Source: DASQMT01 sp963835735
GTDB lineage: Bacteria; Actinomycetota; Thermoleophilia; Solirubrobacterales; Solirubrobacteraceae
DNA length: 64,000 nt
Reading direction: 5' to 3'
NCBI GenBank assembly: GCA_963835735.1
Contig: CAWIGP010000005.1
Span: 310,001 to 374,000, forward strand
Shown here: positions 55,922 to 63,836 of the stretch, one piece after another
Layout of the letters: each line of letters opens with the position of its first letter
Numbering within the stretch: the stretch's first letter is position 1
Notes under the pieces: model-generated
Database searches by the model: none
What the model saw: only the letters and a program-made list of their open reading frames with translations
Told to the model about the DNA's origin: nothing
Translations under genes and position numbers: made by a program

Positions 55922-56040
55922 CCGCATCTCCCAGGCTTTCGCTTGGAGCCTGATGGAATTGCCACCGTTTCCGATCGCGGGCGCGACCGGATGGTTGGCG
56001 GGGTTTCATTGGGCCAATCCCTCCACCCCTCTTGATGCGT
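55922..56040 (-). ncRNA. SAM-I (S-box) riboswitch
   Basis: On the minus strand the conserved elements appear in order: P1 5' arm CGCATC (56039-56034), AAGAGGGGTGGAGGGATTGG, CCCAATGAAACCCCGCCAACC (about 56014-55994), GGTGGCAATTCC (55967-55956 region), and GGGAGATGCG, whose GATGCG closes P1 (55928-55923). Sequence and spacing match S-box RNAs. The leader continues about 60 bases to the ThrC-like ATG. It holds a stem CCGCCG/CGGCGG that runs into the GAGAGAGGA ribosome binding site, so control is probably at translation. Confidence 0.93.
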
Positions 56041-56058
56041 ACTGCTATGTGCGCGCGA

Positions 56059-56087
56059 ACGGTAGCGGACGCGCCGGCGTTCCTCAA
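56059..56087 (-). promoter_or_regulatory. Promoter of SAM-riboswitch leader
   Basis: TTGAGG (56087-56082) and TACCGT (56064-56059) on the minus strand are 17 bases apart. The predicted start near 56052 lies about 12 bases before the P1 stem of the riboswitch, as expected. Confidence 0.6.
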
Positions 56088-56114
56088 TCGGGTACGGGAT
56101 TTCGCTGCTGGTCG

Positions 56115-56120
56115 TAGAAT
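56115..56120 (+). promoter_or_regulatory. Candidate -10 of corA
   Basis: TAGAAT on the plus strand lies 47 bases upstream of the corA start and would give a short leader. A good -35 is not evident. Confidence 0.35.
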
Positions 56121-56167
56121 TGACAACGTGATGCTGCCCCCGACCGACGACCCGCTCAGTTTCAGGC

Positions 56168-57166
56168 ATGCCGAGCCTGCCCAAGAGCCCGTTCGGTCGG
56201 CGCGCCGCTCGCGCCCGCCTCGCTGAGGAGCGCGCGCCCGAGCGCGAGGAGACGCGCGTCGAGATCGTCGAGGCGCCCGGCCTTCGTTGGATCAACATCG
56301 AGCGGCCGCGCCAGATCGACCGCGCCTGGCTCGAGGAGCGGTTCGACTTCCACCCGCTCGACTACGAGGACGTGTACTCGCGCAACCAGCGCCCGAAGGT
56401 CGACGAGTACGACGACTACCTGTTCTGCGTGCTGCACTTCCCGCGCTATGACAAGGCGGTCGCGCGCTTGAACGCCGCCGAGCTGGACCTGTTCGTCGGC
56501 CCCGACTTCCTGATCACGCTTCCGAACGAGCCGATCCAGCCACTCGAGTACCTGTTCGAGCGCTGCCGCACGAACGAGGAGCTGCGCGAGTCGCTGTTCT
56601 CCAAGGGCCCCGGCTACCTGCTCTACAAGATCGTCGACGACTGCGTCGATGCCTCGTTCCCGATGCTGCGCAAGATCGGCAACAAGCTCGAACGGATCGA
56701 GGAGGACATCTTCGAGGGCAAGACGTCTGAGGTCGTGCGCGACATCTCCAACGCCAAGCAGGAGATCATCAACTTCCGCAAGGTGATCCGCCCGCAGCGC
56801 GCGGCGTTCTCGGACCTCGAGCGCAACAAGCAGCGCTACATCGCGGACGACCTCGACATCTACTTCGACGACATCGTCGACGCGTCCGAGCGGATCTGGG
56901 ACATGCTCGAGAACTACAAGGAGGTCGTGGAGGCGCTCGAGTCCACGAACGAGTCGGCGATCGCCCATCGCTCGAACGAGACGTTCCGCGTCCTGACCGC
57001 GTTCTCGGTCATCGTCCTCCCGCTGACGCTGATCGCCTCGATCTGGGGCATGAACGTGAAGGTGCCGGGCGAGGGCTTCCGCGAAGCTTTCTACTACGTC
57101 GTCGGCTTCATGCTCGTCGTGCTCGTCGCGATGCTGTATGTGTTCCGGCGCCGCGGCTGGATCTAG
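56168..57166 (+). CDS. corA: CorA-family magnesium/cobalt transporter
   Basis: Divalent cation channel of 332 residues. A large cytoplasmic domain with long helices (EYDDYLFCVLHFPRYD, LYKIVDDCVDASFPMLRKIGNKLERIEEDIFEG) leads to two C-terminal membrane helices. The selectivity motif GMN is in LIASIWGMNVKVPGEG (about residue 295), followed by EAFYYVVGFMLVVLVAMLYVFRRRGW. The gene is divergent from the SAM-riboswitch leader. The next gene starts 2 bp after its stop. Confidence 0.95.
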   Translation: MPSLPKSPFGRRAARARLAEERAPEREETRVEIVEAPGLRWINIERPRQIDRAWLEERFDFHPLDYEDVYSRNQRPKVDEYDDYLFCVLHFPRYDKAVARLNAAELDLFVGPDFLITLPNEPIQPLEYLFERCRTNEELRESLFSKGPGYLLYKIVDDCVDASFPMLRKIGNKLERIEEDIFEGKTSEVVRDISNAKQEIINFRKVIRPQRAAFSDLERNKQRYIADDLDIYFDDIVDASERIWDMLENYKEVVEALESTNESAIAHRSNETFRVLTAFSVIVLPLTLIASIWGMNVKVPGEGFREAFYYVVGFMLVVLVAMLYVFRRRGWI

Positions 57167-57168
57167 CA

Positions 57169-57627
57169 ATGGCCTACGACACGCAGCAAGCGCGCCAGGA
57201 CCTGCTGGACGGGATCGCCGACGCAATCGAGGCGATCGGGACGGCGCTGGCCGCGCTCGGCGGCGCCTACGAGCAGCTCGACGAGCAGACCGCCGACCGG
57301 CTCGAGGAGGAGCTGTTCCGGCCGGTCCAGGTCGCCTACGGCCGGGCGCGGCGAACGCACGCCGGCTTCGCGGAGCGCTACAAGCTGCCCGGCCGGACGT
57401 TCTCGCCCGGCGAGCCCGGCCGCGCTTCGCAGGGCGTACGGGGCTACCTGGAGACGGCGGTCGACGCGGTCGCCGACGCCGACGACACGCTCGCCGAGCT
57501 GCAGGACTCGATGCTGCCGGTCGAGGTCGGCGACCCGGAGCTGCGCGCGGGCCTCGCCGACGTGCGCGCGCTGGTCGGCGACCTGCGCGCACGGGCGCGC
57601 GAGCTCGTGCGCACGCTCGGACGCTAG
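57169..57627 (+). CDS. Hypothetical helical protein downstream of corA
   Basis: Unrecognised protein of 152 residues, rich in Ala, Leu, Asp and Glu. It looks almost entirely helical: ARQDLLDGIADAIEAIGTALAALGGAYEQLDEQTADRLEEELF at the N-terminus and LRAGLADVRALVGDLRARARELVRTLG at the end. No signal peptide or membrane segment is present. It starts 2 bp after corA and is probably co-transcribed with it, so a link to cation transport or to the CorA cytoplasmic domain is possible. Confidence 0.7.
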   Translation: MAYDTQQARQDLLDGIADAIEAIGTALAALGGAYEQLDEQTADRLEEELFRPVQVAYGRARRTHAGFAERYKLPGRTFSPGEPGRASQGVRGYLETAVDAVADADDTLAELQDSMLPVEVGDPELRAGLADVRALVGDLRARARELVRTLGR

Positions 57628-57636
57628 ATCGCCGAC

Positions 57637-57642
57637 TAGGAT
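57637..57642 (+). promoter_or_regulatory. -10 box for leaderless gene at 57650
   Basis: TAGGAT is 7 bases from the ATG at 57650, without a ribosome binding site. It overlaps an earlier in-frame ATG at 57641, which argues for the later start. Confidence 0.45.
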
Positions 57643-57649
57643 GCGGCGC

Positions 57650-58258
57650 ATGAGCCGCAGGGGGATCGGGATCGCCGCTGCGATCGTCGTGCTCGCGGGC
57701 GTGCTCATCGGTGGGCGGGCGTGGGTGCGCGGACAGGACTACATCGAGCCGGGCAGCAGCAGCCGCGTGCCCGCGAACGCGCGTGTCGTCCCCGCGGACG
57801 CGCCGGCGCCGGACGAGCCCGACGAGGTCGCCGTGGTCCCCTACCGCGACGGGGCGCGTTCCGTGTACGGGCTCTCGCTGCGCAACGACGGTCCGCTGTC
57901 GGTCGAGGTGACAGAGGTCGCGCCGCGGGAAGCACCCGACGAGGGCGCCTGGCTCTTCCGTCCCGTGGAGGTCCGGATGGCGGATCGCGATGAGTCCGGG
58001 TCGCAAGCGCCGCTGCCGTTCAGACCGTTCACGCTGGAGTCGGGCGACGAGCGCTACGTCGAGGTGATCGGCTTGCTCGGCGACTGCGAGTACTACGAGC
58101 CCGGCTCGTCAAACGTGATCGACTCGCAGCGGGTCCGCATCAAGGTGCTGGGACAGTCGCTCAGCGCAGACGTCCCGCTGTCGACCGCCATCGAGTGGCG
58201 TTACAACCGCGGCGCCCGATGTCCGCGTGAGCGGCCGCCGGGAGAGCTCGGCGGCTGA
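57650..58258 (+). CDS. Membrane-anchored hypothetical protein
   Basis: Unrecognised protein of 202 residues. An N-terminal membrane anchor (GIGIAAAIVVLAGVLIGGRAW) is followed by an extracytoplasmic domain rich in Glu, Asp and Val with beta-strand character (SVYGLSLRNDGPLSVEVTEVAP, FTLESGDERYVEVIGLLGDCEYYEPG). Two Cys near residues 155 and 194 may form a disulfide. The ATG at 57650 follows a -10 box by 7 bases and is preferred to 57641. The fold may be an immunoglobulin-like or copper-chaperone-like sandwich; this is uncertain. Confidence 0.65.
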   Translation: MSRRGIGIAAAIVVLAGVLIGGRAWVRGQDYIEPGSSSRVPANARVVPADAPAPDEPDEVAVVPYRDGARSVYGLSLRNDGPLSVEVTEVAPREAPDEGAWLFRPVEVRMADRDESGSQAPLPFRPFTLESGDERYVEVIGLLGDCEYYEPGSSNVIDSQRVRIKVLGQSLSADVPLSTAIEWRYNRGARCPRERPPGELGG

Positions 58259-58296
58259 CTCATACAGCGCCGCGCCCGCCGAGGTGATCGCACCGC

Positions 58297-59616
58297 TCAA
58301 GGCGACCTGACGCCGAGCGCGGCCGCCGCGGCGGCGCGCCCGGTGCGGATCGCGCCCTCCATATAACCCGCGACCCAGTGGTCGGAGCCACAGACGTAGA
58401 ACGGCGGCTCGTGGGTGCCGTGGAGCGGGCCGACCGCCATCAGATCGCCCGGCGCCCACTGGGCGATGTAGCCCTGGGTGAGCGGGTCCGCGCCCCAGGC
58501 GCGCTCCAGCAGCGCATCCGGCTCGCGCGCACGCTCCCCGTACAGCCGCCCGAGACAGGCGAGGATCTCGGCGCGGCGCGCGGCGGGAGGCGCCGCGAGG
58601 AAGTGCGCGAGCCGCTCGGGCGCTACGAGCATCGAGAGCGCGTCGCCGCCCTGCGGCCAGGTGGAGCCGACGAGTCCCTCGCCGTCGCTCAGCCCGCTCG
58701 CGCCGGCGGCGCGCCAGATCGGGCCGGGGAACGTCGCGACCACCTTCGCGGCGCGCGCCTGCCGCTGGCGATGGAGGCTTGCCAGACGGGCGTCCGAGAC
58801 GCCGCTGACCGCCACGTCGCGCAGCGGCCCGACCGGCAGCGCGCAGACGACCGCCTCGGCGCGCAGCTCCTCTCCCCCGTCGAGCATCACGCGCGCGCCG
58901 TCTCGCCGCACGTCCAGCGCGGTCACGCGCGCGCCGAGCCGCAGCCGGTCCCCGAGCTCGCCGGCCAGCCGCAGCGGCAGCGCCGCGCTGCCGTCGCGCA
59001 GCCGCAGGCCCTCCCAGCGCTCATAGCCGTAGATCTCCTCCGCCCCGGCGGCGCTGATCGACCGCAGCTGGCCGAGCAGCGACAGGCGCTCGGTGGAGCC
59101 GCCCGCCAGCGCGAGGGCGCCCAGCTCGTGCAGCCGCCGCACGGCCGGCGTCGCGTCCTGTGCGCGCAGCCAGCCCGCCAACGAGAGCGCGTCGAGCGCC
59201 ACGGCGTCGGGATGGCTCCAGGGGTCGTCGGGGTCGACGGTGGCGGCGAGCTCCACGCACGCAGCCTCGATCCGCTCGGCGTCGTCGATGTCGGCGGGCG
59301 TGAAGAACGGCGGCCACTCCCCCTGCCCCGCTCCCTCCGCGAGGTCCCAGCTCATCGCGCCCGGCTCGGCGACGTAGCTCGGCACGGTCTCCAGCCCCAG
59401 CTCGGCGGCCAGGCCGAGGTAGGCGGTGTGGAACGAGCCGACGACCTCGCCGCCTAGCTGCACGACGCGGCCGTCCTCGAGCACCGCCTGCTCGACCCGG
59501 CCGCCGGGCCGCTCGCGCGCCTCGAGCACGAGCACGTCGGCGCCGGCCGCGGCGAGGTCGCGCGCGGCGGCGAGGCCGGCGAGACCGGCCCCGAGCACCA
59601 GCACGTCGCGGCTCAC
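58297..59616 (-). CDS. FAD-dependent amine oxidase (putrescine oxidase-like)
   Basis: Flavin monoamine oxidase of 439 residues. The dinucleotide-binding motif LVLGAGLAGLAAARDLAAAG and EARERPGGRV are at the N-terminus. A second FAD segment, VVCALPVGPLRDV, lies mid-protein, and the C-terminal FAD site is in HEPPFYVCGSDHWVAGYMEGAIRTGRAAA. It would oxidise an amine to an aldehyde with release of ammonia and H2O2. Its place at the end of a polyamine transport operon, directly after an aldehyde dehydrogenase with a 4-bp overlap, suggests putrescine or another polyamine as substrate. Confidence 0.87.
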   Translation of the reverse strand: MSRDVLVLGAGLAGLAAARDLAAAGADVLVLEARERPGGRVEQAVLEDGRVVQLGGEVVGSFHTAYLGLAAELGLETVPSYVAEPGAMSWDLAEGAGQGEWPPFFTPADIDDAERIEAACVELAATVDPDDPWSHPDAVALDALSLAGWLRAQDATPAVRRLHELGALALAGGSTERLSLLGQLRSISAAGAEEIYGYERWEGLRLRDGSAALPLRLAGELGDRLRLGARVTALDVRRDGARVMLDGGEELRAEAVVCALPVGPLRDVAVSGVSDARLASLHRQRQARAAKVVATFPGPIWRAAGASGLSDGEGLVGSTWPQGGDALSMLVAPERLAHFLAAPPAARRAEILACLGRLYGERAREPDALLERAWGADPLTQGYIAQWAPGDLMAVGPLHGTHEPPFYVCGSDHWVAGYMEGAIRTGRAAAAAALGVRSP

Positions 59617-61046
59617 GCCAGCGCCGCCATCACGTGCTTGACCTGCGTGTGCTCCTCGAGCGCGTAGAGCGACAGGTCCTTGCCGTAGCCGGACGCCCTG
59701 AACCCGCCGTGCGGCAGCTCGGCGCTGCTCAGCCCGTGGGTGTTGACCCACACGCAGCCGTAGCGCAGCGCCCGGCTGACGCGCAGCGCGCGGCCCACGT
59801 CGCGTGTCCAGACCGAGGCCGCAAGCCCATAGTCGCTGCCGTTCGCCCAGGCGAGCGCCTGGACCTCGCCGCCGAAGCGCTCCACCGTCACGACGGGGCC
59901 GAACAGCTCGCGCCGCGCCAGCTCGTCGTCGTGGCGCACTCCTGCCACGACGGCCGGCTCGAGGAAGTAGCCGGGCCGCTCGGGCGCGCTCCCGCCCGTC
60001 ACGAGCTCGGCGTGCGGCGAGCGGCGCTCGAGGAATCCCTCCACGCGCTCGCGCTGGCGGGCGGAGTTGAGCGGCCCCAGCGTCGCGTCCGGGCCGGTGC
60101 CGAGCACCTGCTCGCCGGCCGCGCGCGCCAGACCGTCGACGAGCGCGTCGTGGACGGGCGCGGCGGCGAGCACGCGGGTCGCCGCTGTGCAGTCCTGGCC
60201 GGCGTTGTAGAAGCCCGCGTAGGCGATCGCGGCCGCCGCCTCGTCCGGGTCGGCGTCGTCGAACACGATCACCGGCGCCTTGCCGCCGAGCTCGAGATGG
60301 ACGCGCTTGAGCGTGGCGGCCGCCGCGCGGGCGACCGCCGAGCCCGTCGCGACCGAGCCGGTCAGCGCGACCATGCCGACGTCCGGATGTCCCGCGAGCG
60401 CGGCGCCGGTGGCGCCGTCGCCCAGCACGACTCCCAGCACGCCGGGCGGCAGCACCTCGGCCGCCAGCTCGGCCAGCGCGACCGCGGTCGCCGGCGTGGT
60501 CTCTGCCGGCTTGAGGACGATCGTGTTGCCGGCGGCGAGCGCGGGGCCGATCTTCCAGGCGGCCATCATCAGCGGGTAGTTCCACGGCGTGATCGAGCCG
60601 ATGACGCCGATCGGCTCGCGCCGGATCCAGGACGTGTGGCCGTCGACGTACTCGCCGGCCGCCGGCGCGCCGAGCCCGCGCGCTGCGCCGGCGAAGAAGC
60701 GCAGGCAGTCGGCGATCGACGGCAGCTCATCCTCGAGCACAGCATGCAGCGGCTTGCCGGCGTCGAGCGCCTCCAGCGCCGCCAGCCGTCCGGCCTCCGC
60801 CTCGATCCGGTCGGCGAGCGCGAGCAGCCCGCGCTGGCGTTCGGCCGGCGTCGTCGCCGCCCAGCCGTCGGCGGCGCGCGCCGCCGCCGCGACCGCGCGG
60901 TCCACGTCGGCCGCGGTCGAGCGTGCCGCGACCGCGTGCTGCTCGCCGGTGGCCGGGTCGAGCACGGCGTCCTCGGCGCCGTCGAGCGCGTCCGTGAACG
61001 CGCCGTCGACGAAGTTGCGCAGACGCACCGCGGTCGGGACTGTCAA
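59613..61046 (-). CDS. NAD-dependent aldehyde dehydrogenase (gamma-aminobutyraldehyde type)
   Basis: Aldehyde dehydrogenase of 477 residues from a TTG at 61046 that overlaps the potA stop as TTGA. Catalytic Glu is in VHLELGGKAPVIVFDD and catalytic Cys in GFYNAGQDCTAATRVL (about residue 280). The cofactor region includes GVIGSITPWNYPLMMAAWKIGPALAAGN. GQDCTA and the overall pattern fit 4-aminobutyraldehyde/betaine aldehyde dehydrogenases. With the adjacent amine oxidase it would convert putrescine to GABA. Confidence 0.9.
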   Translation of the reverse strand: MTVPTAVRLRNFVDGAFTDALDGAEDAVLDPATGEQHAVAARSTAADVDRAVAAAARAADGWAATTPAERQRGLLALADRIEAEAGRLAALEALDAGKPLHAVLEDELPSIADCLRFFAGAARGLGAPAAGEYVDGHTSWIRREPIGVIGSITPWNYPLMMAAWKIGPALAAGNTIVLKPAETTPATAVALAELAAEVLPPGVLGVVLGDGATGAALAGHPDVGMVALTGSVATGSAVARAAAATLKRVHLELGGKAPVIVFDDADPDEAAAAIAYAGFYNAGQDCTAATRVLAAAPVHDALVDGLARAAGEQVLGTGPDATLGPLNSARQRERVEGFLERRSPHAELVTGGSAPERPGYFLEPAVVAGVRHDDELARRELFGPVVTVERFGGEVQALAWANGSDYGLAASVWTRDVGRALRVSRALRYGCVWVNTHGLSSAELPHGGFRASGYGKDLSLYALEEHTQVKHVMAALA

Positions 61047-62110
61047 CGCAGTACCTGACCGTGCTCCGGCTTCCAGGCGATCCGCACGCGGTCGCCGAGC
61101 TCCCAGCGGTCGTCGGAGCGCGCCCGCGCGGTGTTCTGCTCGAGCGCGACGAGCCGCGCGCCCGGCGCGAGCTCGACGATCAGCTGCGTCGCGGTGCCGA
61201 GGTAGACGCGCTCGGCGATCGTTCCCTCGACCTCGGCCATGCCGGGCTCGACCTCGTCGACCCACAGCTTCTCCGGCCGCACCGACAGCTGCACCTCGGT
61301 CCCCTGCGCAAGCCCGTCGGGCACGGGCGCGGGCACGAGCGTGCCGCTGCTGAGGCGCACGCCGCCGTTCTCGACGGTTGCGGCGAGCAGGTTCGAGATC
61401 CCGATGAAGCCGGCGACGAACGGCTTGACCGGGTGCTCGTAGATCTCCTCGGGCGCGCCGAGCTGCTCGACCACGCCGTCGTGCATCACGGCGATGCGGT
61501 CGGACATCGCGAGCGCCTCCTCCTGGTCGTGGGTCACGTAGATGAACGTGATCCCGACCTCGCGCTGGATCCGCTTGAGCTCGACCTGCATCTGCTTGCG
61601 CAGCTGGAGGTCGAGCGCTCCGAGCGGCTCGTCGAGCAGCAGCACCGACGGCCGGTTGACGAGCGCGCGTGCCAGCGCGACGCGCTGGCGCTGGCCACCG
61701 GAGAGCTGCGCCGGACGGTCCTTCGCGCGGTGCCCGAGCGCGACCAGCTCGAGCGCCTCCCGCACGCGCTGCGCGATCTCGGGCTTGGGCACCTTGCGCC
61801 GGCGCAGCCCGAACGCGACGTTCTCGCTCACGTCGAGGTGCTCGAACAGCGCGTAGGACTGGAACACCGTGTTGACGTGGCGCTTGTAGGGCGGGACCGC
61901 GGCGACGTCCTCGCCGTCGAGCCGGACCGCGCCCTCCGACGGCTGCTCGAAGCCCGCGATCAGCCGCAGCGTCGTCGTCTTCCCGCAGCCCGACGGGCCG
62001 AGCATCGAGAAGAACTCACCCTGGCGCACCTGCAGCGAGACGCCCTTGACCGCCTCGAAGTCGCCGAAGCGCTTGCAGACGTCTTCCAGCTCGACGGCGA
62101 TGCCGCTCAT
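61043..62110 (-). CDS. potA: Spermidine/putrescine ABC transporter ATP-binding protein
   Basis: ABC ATPase of 355 residues, PotA/CysA-type importer subunit. Walker A is MLGPSGCGKTTTLRL (about residue 38), the signature is AQLSGGQRQRVALARAL, and Walker B is SVLLLDEPLGALD. A C-terminal TOBE domain (VQLSVRPEKLWVDEVEPGMAEVEGTIAERVYLG) follows. The start at 62110 overlaps the potC stop by 4 bp. Confidence 0.94.
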   Translation of the reverse strand: MSGIAVELEDVCKRFGDFEAVKGVSLQVRQGEFFSMLGPSGCGKTTTLRLIAGFEQPSEGAVRLDGEDVAAVPPYKRHVNTVFQSYALFEHLDVSENVAFGLRRRKVPKPEIAQRVREALELVALGHRAKDRPAQLSGGQRQRVALARALVNRPSVLLLDEPLGALDLQLRKQMQVELKRIQREVGITFIYVTHDQEEALAMSDRIAVMHDGVVEQLGAPEEIYEHPVKPFVAGFIGISNLLAATVENGGVRLSSGTLVPAPVPDGLAQGTEVQLSVRPEKLWVDEVEPGMAEVEGTIAERVYLGTATQLIVELAPGARLVALEQNTARARSDDRWELGDRVRIAWKPEHGQVLR

Positions 62111-62994
62111 TCGGTGCTCCTCCCGGTCAGGACCGCCACCCCGCTCTCGCGCCGCCCCAACAGGCGCGGGAGACCGATGGCGAGGGCGATCAGCACCGCC
62201 GACACGACGAGCATGAGCGTGCCGATGGCGTTGATGGTCGGCGAGATGCCGAACCGCAGCGCCGAGTAGATGCGCACCGGCAGCGGCTGCGGCGACTCGC
62301 CGGTGGTGAAGAACGACAGGACGAAGTCGTCGAAAGAGAGCACGAACACGAGCATCCCGGCGGCGAGGATCGCCGGCCACAGCGCCGGCAGCGTGACCAG
62401 CCGCACGGCCTGCAGCGGGGTGGCGCCGAGGTCGAGTGCCGCCTCCTCGATCTCCGTGCCCATCGACGCCAGTCGGCCGCGCACCACGACGCACACGTAC
62501 GAGATCGAGAACGTGATGTGGGCGAGCACGATCGTGGTCACCGACAGCGCGATGCCGAGCTGGGCGAACAGCACGAACGCGGACACGCCGGCGACGATCT
62601 CGGGCGTCACCAGCGGGATCAGCAGCAGCAGGCCGGCGAAGCCGCTCGTGCGCGAGCGCGAGCGGGCCATGCCGAGCGCCAGCGCGGTCCCGAGCAGCGT
62701 CGCGACGACGGTCGTGATCGCGGCGATCTCGAGCGAGGCGAACAGCGACGCACGCAGCGTCTCGTCGGCGAAGAACTCCTCGTACCAGCGCAACGAGAAG
62801 CCCTCGAACGTCTGCAGCGAGCGGGCCGAGTTGAACGAGAACAGGATCACGACGAGGATCGGCGCGAACAGGAACGCGTACACGAGCCCGGTGACCACCC
62901 AGAGGGTGCGCGGCCGATCGTGGCGGCGCGGCTCGCGCCGCCGCGCGGTGCGTCGCGCGGGCGCCTCGACGGTGCGCTCGGCGGCGACGCTCAT
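62107..62994 (-). CDS. potC: Spermidine/putrescine ABC transporter permease
   Basis: Membrane permease of 295 residues with about six helices. The first is VVTGLVYAFLFAPILVVILF, and the EAA loop is EEAALDLGATPLQAVRLVTLPALWPAIL. The order potB-potC-potA and the pairing with a PotD-like protein support PotC. The N-terminal 25 residues are basic and poorly conserved, so the start may be a little downstream of 62994. It overlaps both neighbours by 4 bp. Confidence 0.92.
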   Translation of the reverse strand: MSVAAERTVEAPARRTARRREPRRHDRPRTLWVVTGLVYAFLFAPILVVILFSFNSARSLQTFEGFSLRWYEEFFADETLRASLFASLEIAAITTVVATLLGTALALGMARSRSRTSGFAGLLLLIPLVTPEIVAGVSAFVLFAQLGIALSVTTIVLAHITFSISYVCVVVRGRLASMGTEIEEAALDLGATPLQAVRLVTLPALWPAILAAGMLVFVLSFDDFVLSFFTTGESPQPLPVRIYSALRFGISPTINAIGTLMLVVSAVLIALAIGLPRLLGRRESGVAVLTGRSTE

Positions 62995-63836
62995 GCCAGT
63001 CCCTCACGCCGCGCCGACGAGCCGCGCAGGTAGAAGAACATGAAGATCGCCAGGAACGCCATCAGCACGATCGTCAGCGCGGCCCCGAACGGCCAGTTGT
63101 CGGCGCCGAAGAACTGCTGCTGGATCAGGTTGCCGACCATGTAGGTGTCGGGTCCGCCGAGCAGCTGGGCGGACACGAAGTCGCCGACCGCCGGCAGGAA
63201 CACGAGCACCGTGCCGGCCAACACGCCCGGCACCGTCTGCGGCCAGGTCACGTGCCAGAACGTCTGGCGCGGCGTGCCGTAGAGGTCCTTGCCCGCCTCG
63301 ATCAGCGCCGGGTTCATCCGCTCCAGCGACGCGTAGATCGGCAGGATCATGAAGCCCAGGTAGCCGTACACGAGCCCGCCGATCACCGCCCAGGGCGTAT
63401 TGAGGAACTGCACCGGCTCGGACGAGATGCCGCTGTCGGTGACGACGCTGTTGACGAGCCCTTCGTCGGCCAGCAGCGCGACCCACGCGTACGTGCGCAC
63501 GAGGTAGTTGATCAGGAACGGCGCCAGGATCAGCGCGATCAGCAGGTTGCGCCGGCGCCCGCCGAAGCGGGCGATGCAGTACGCCACGGGATAGCCGATC
63601 AGCAGGCAGATCGCTGCCGTCGCGGCCGCGTAGCCGACCGACCGCGCCAGCACCGGCGCGAACAACGGGTCGATCGCATCGCCGTAGTGCTCGCTGTGAA
63701 AGCCGTAGGTGACGCCGCCGAACTCGTTCGTCTCGCCCAGCGAGATCAGCACCGCGATCCCGACCGGGACGACGAAGAAGAACAGCAGCCACAGCCCGCC
63801 CGGGATCAGGAAGCGGCGCCAGAACGCGTCGGTCAC
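62991..63836 (-). CDS. potB: Spermidine/putrescine ABC transporter permease
   Basis: Membrane permease of 281 residues. It begins MTDAFWRRFLIPGGLWLLFF from a GTG at 63836 that overlaps the potD stop (GTGA); a longer frame to 63866 lacks support. About six helices are present, and the EAA loop is LIEAGKDLYGTPRQTFWHVTWPQTVPGVLAG. RTYAWVALLADEGLVNS is typical of PotB/PotH proteins. Confidence 0.93.
   Translation of the reverse strand: MTDAFWRRFLIPGGLWLLFFFVVPVGIAVLISLGETNEFGGVTYGFHSEHYGDAIDPLFAPVLARSVGYAAATAAICLLIGYPVAYCIARFGGRRRNLLIALILAPFLINYLVRTYAWVALLADEGLVNSVVTDSGISSEPVQFLNTPWAVIGGLVYGYLGFMILPIYASLERMNPALIEAGKDLYGTPRQTFWHVTWPQTVPGVLAGTVLVFLPAVGDFVSAQLLGGPDTYMVGNLIQQQFFGADNWPFGAALTIVLMAFLAIFMFFYLRGSSARREGLA

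Noticed and set aside
55859..56167. A protein-coding gene in the 309-bp gap upstream of the ThrC-like gene
   Set aside because: Short frames there overlap the SAM-I aptamer and its promoter and show no protein features.
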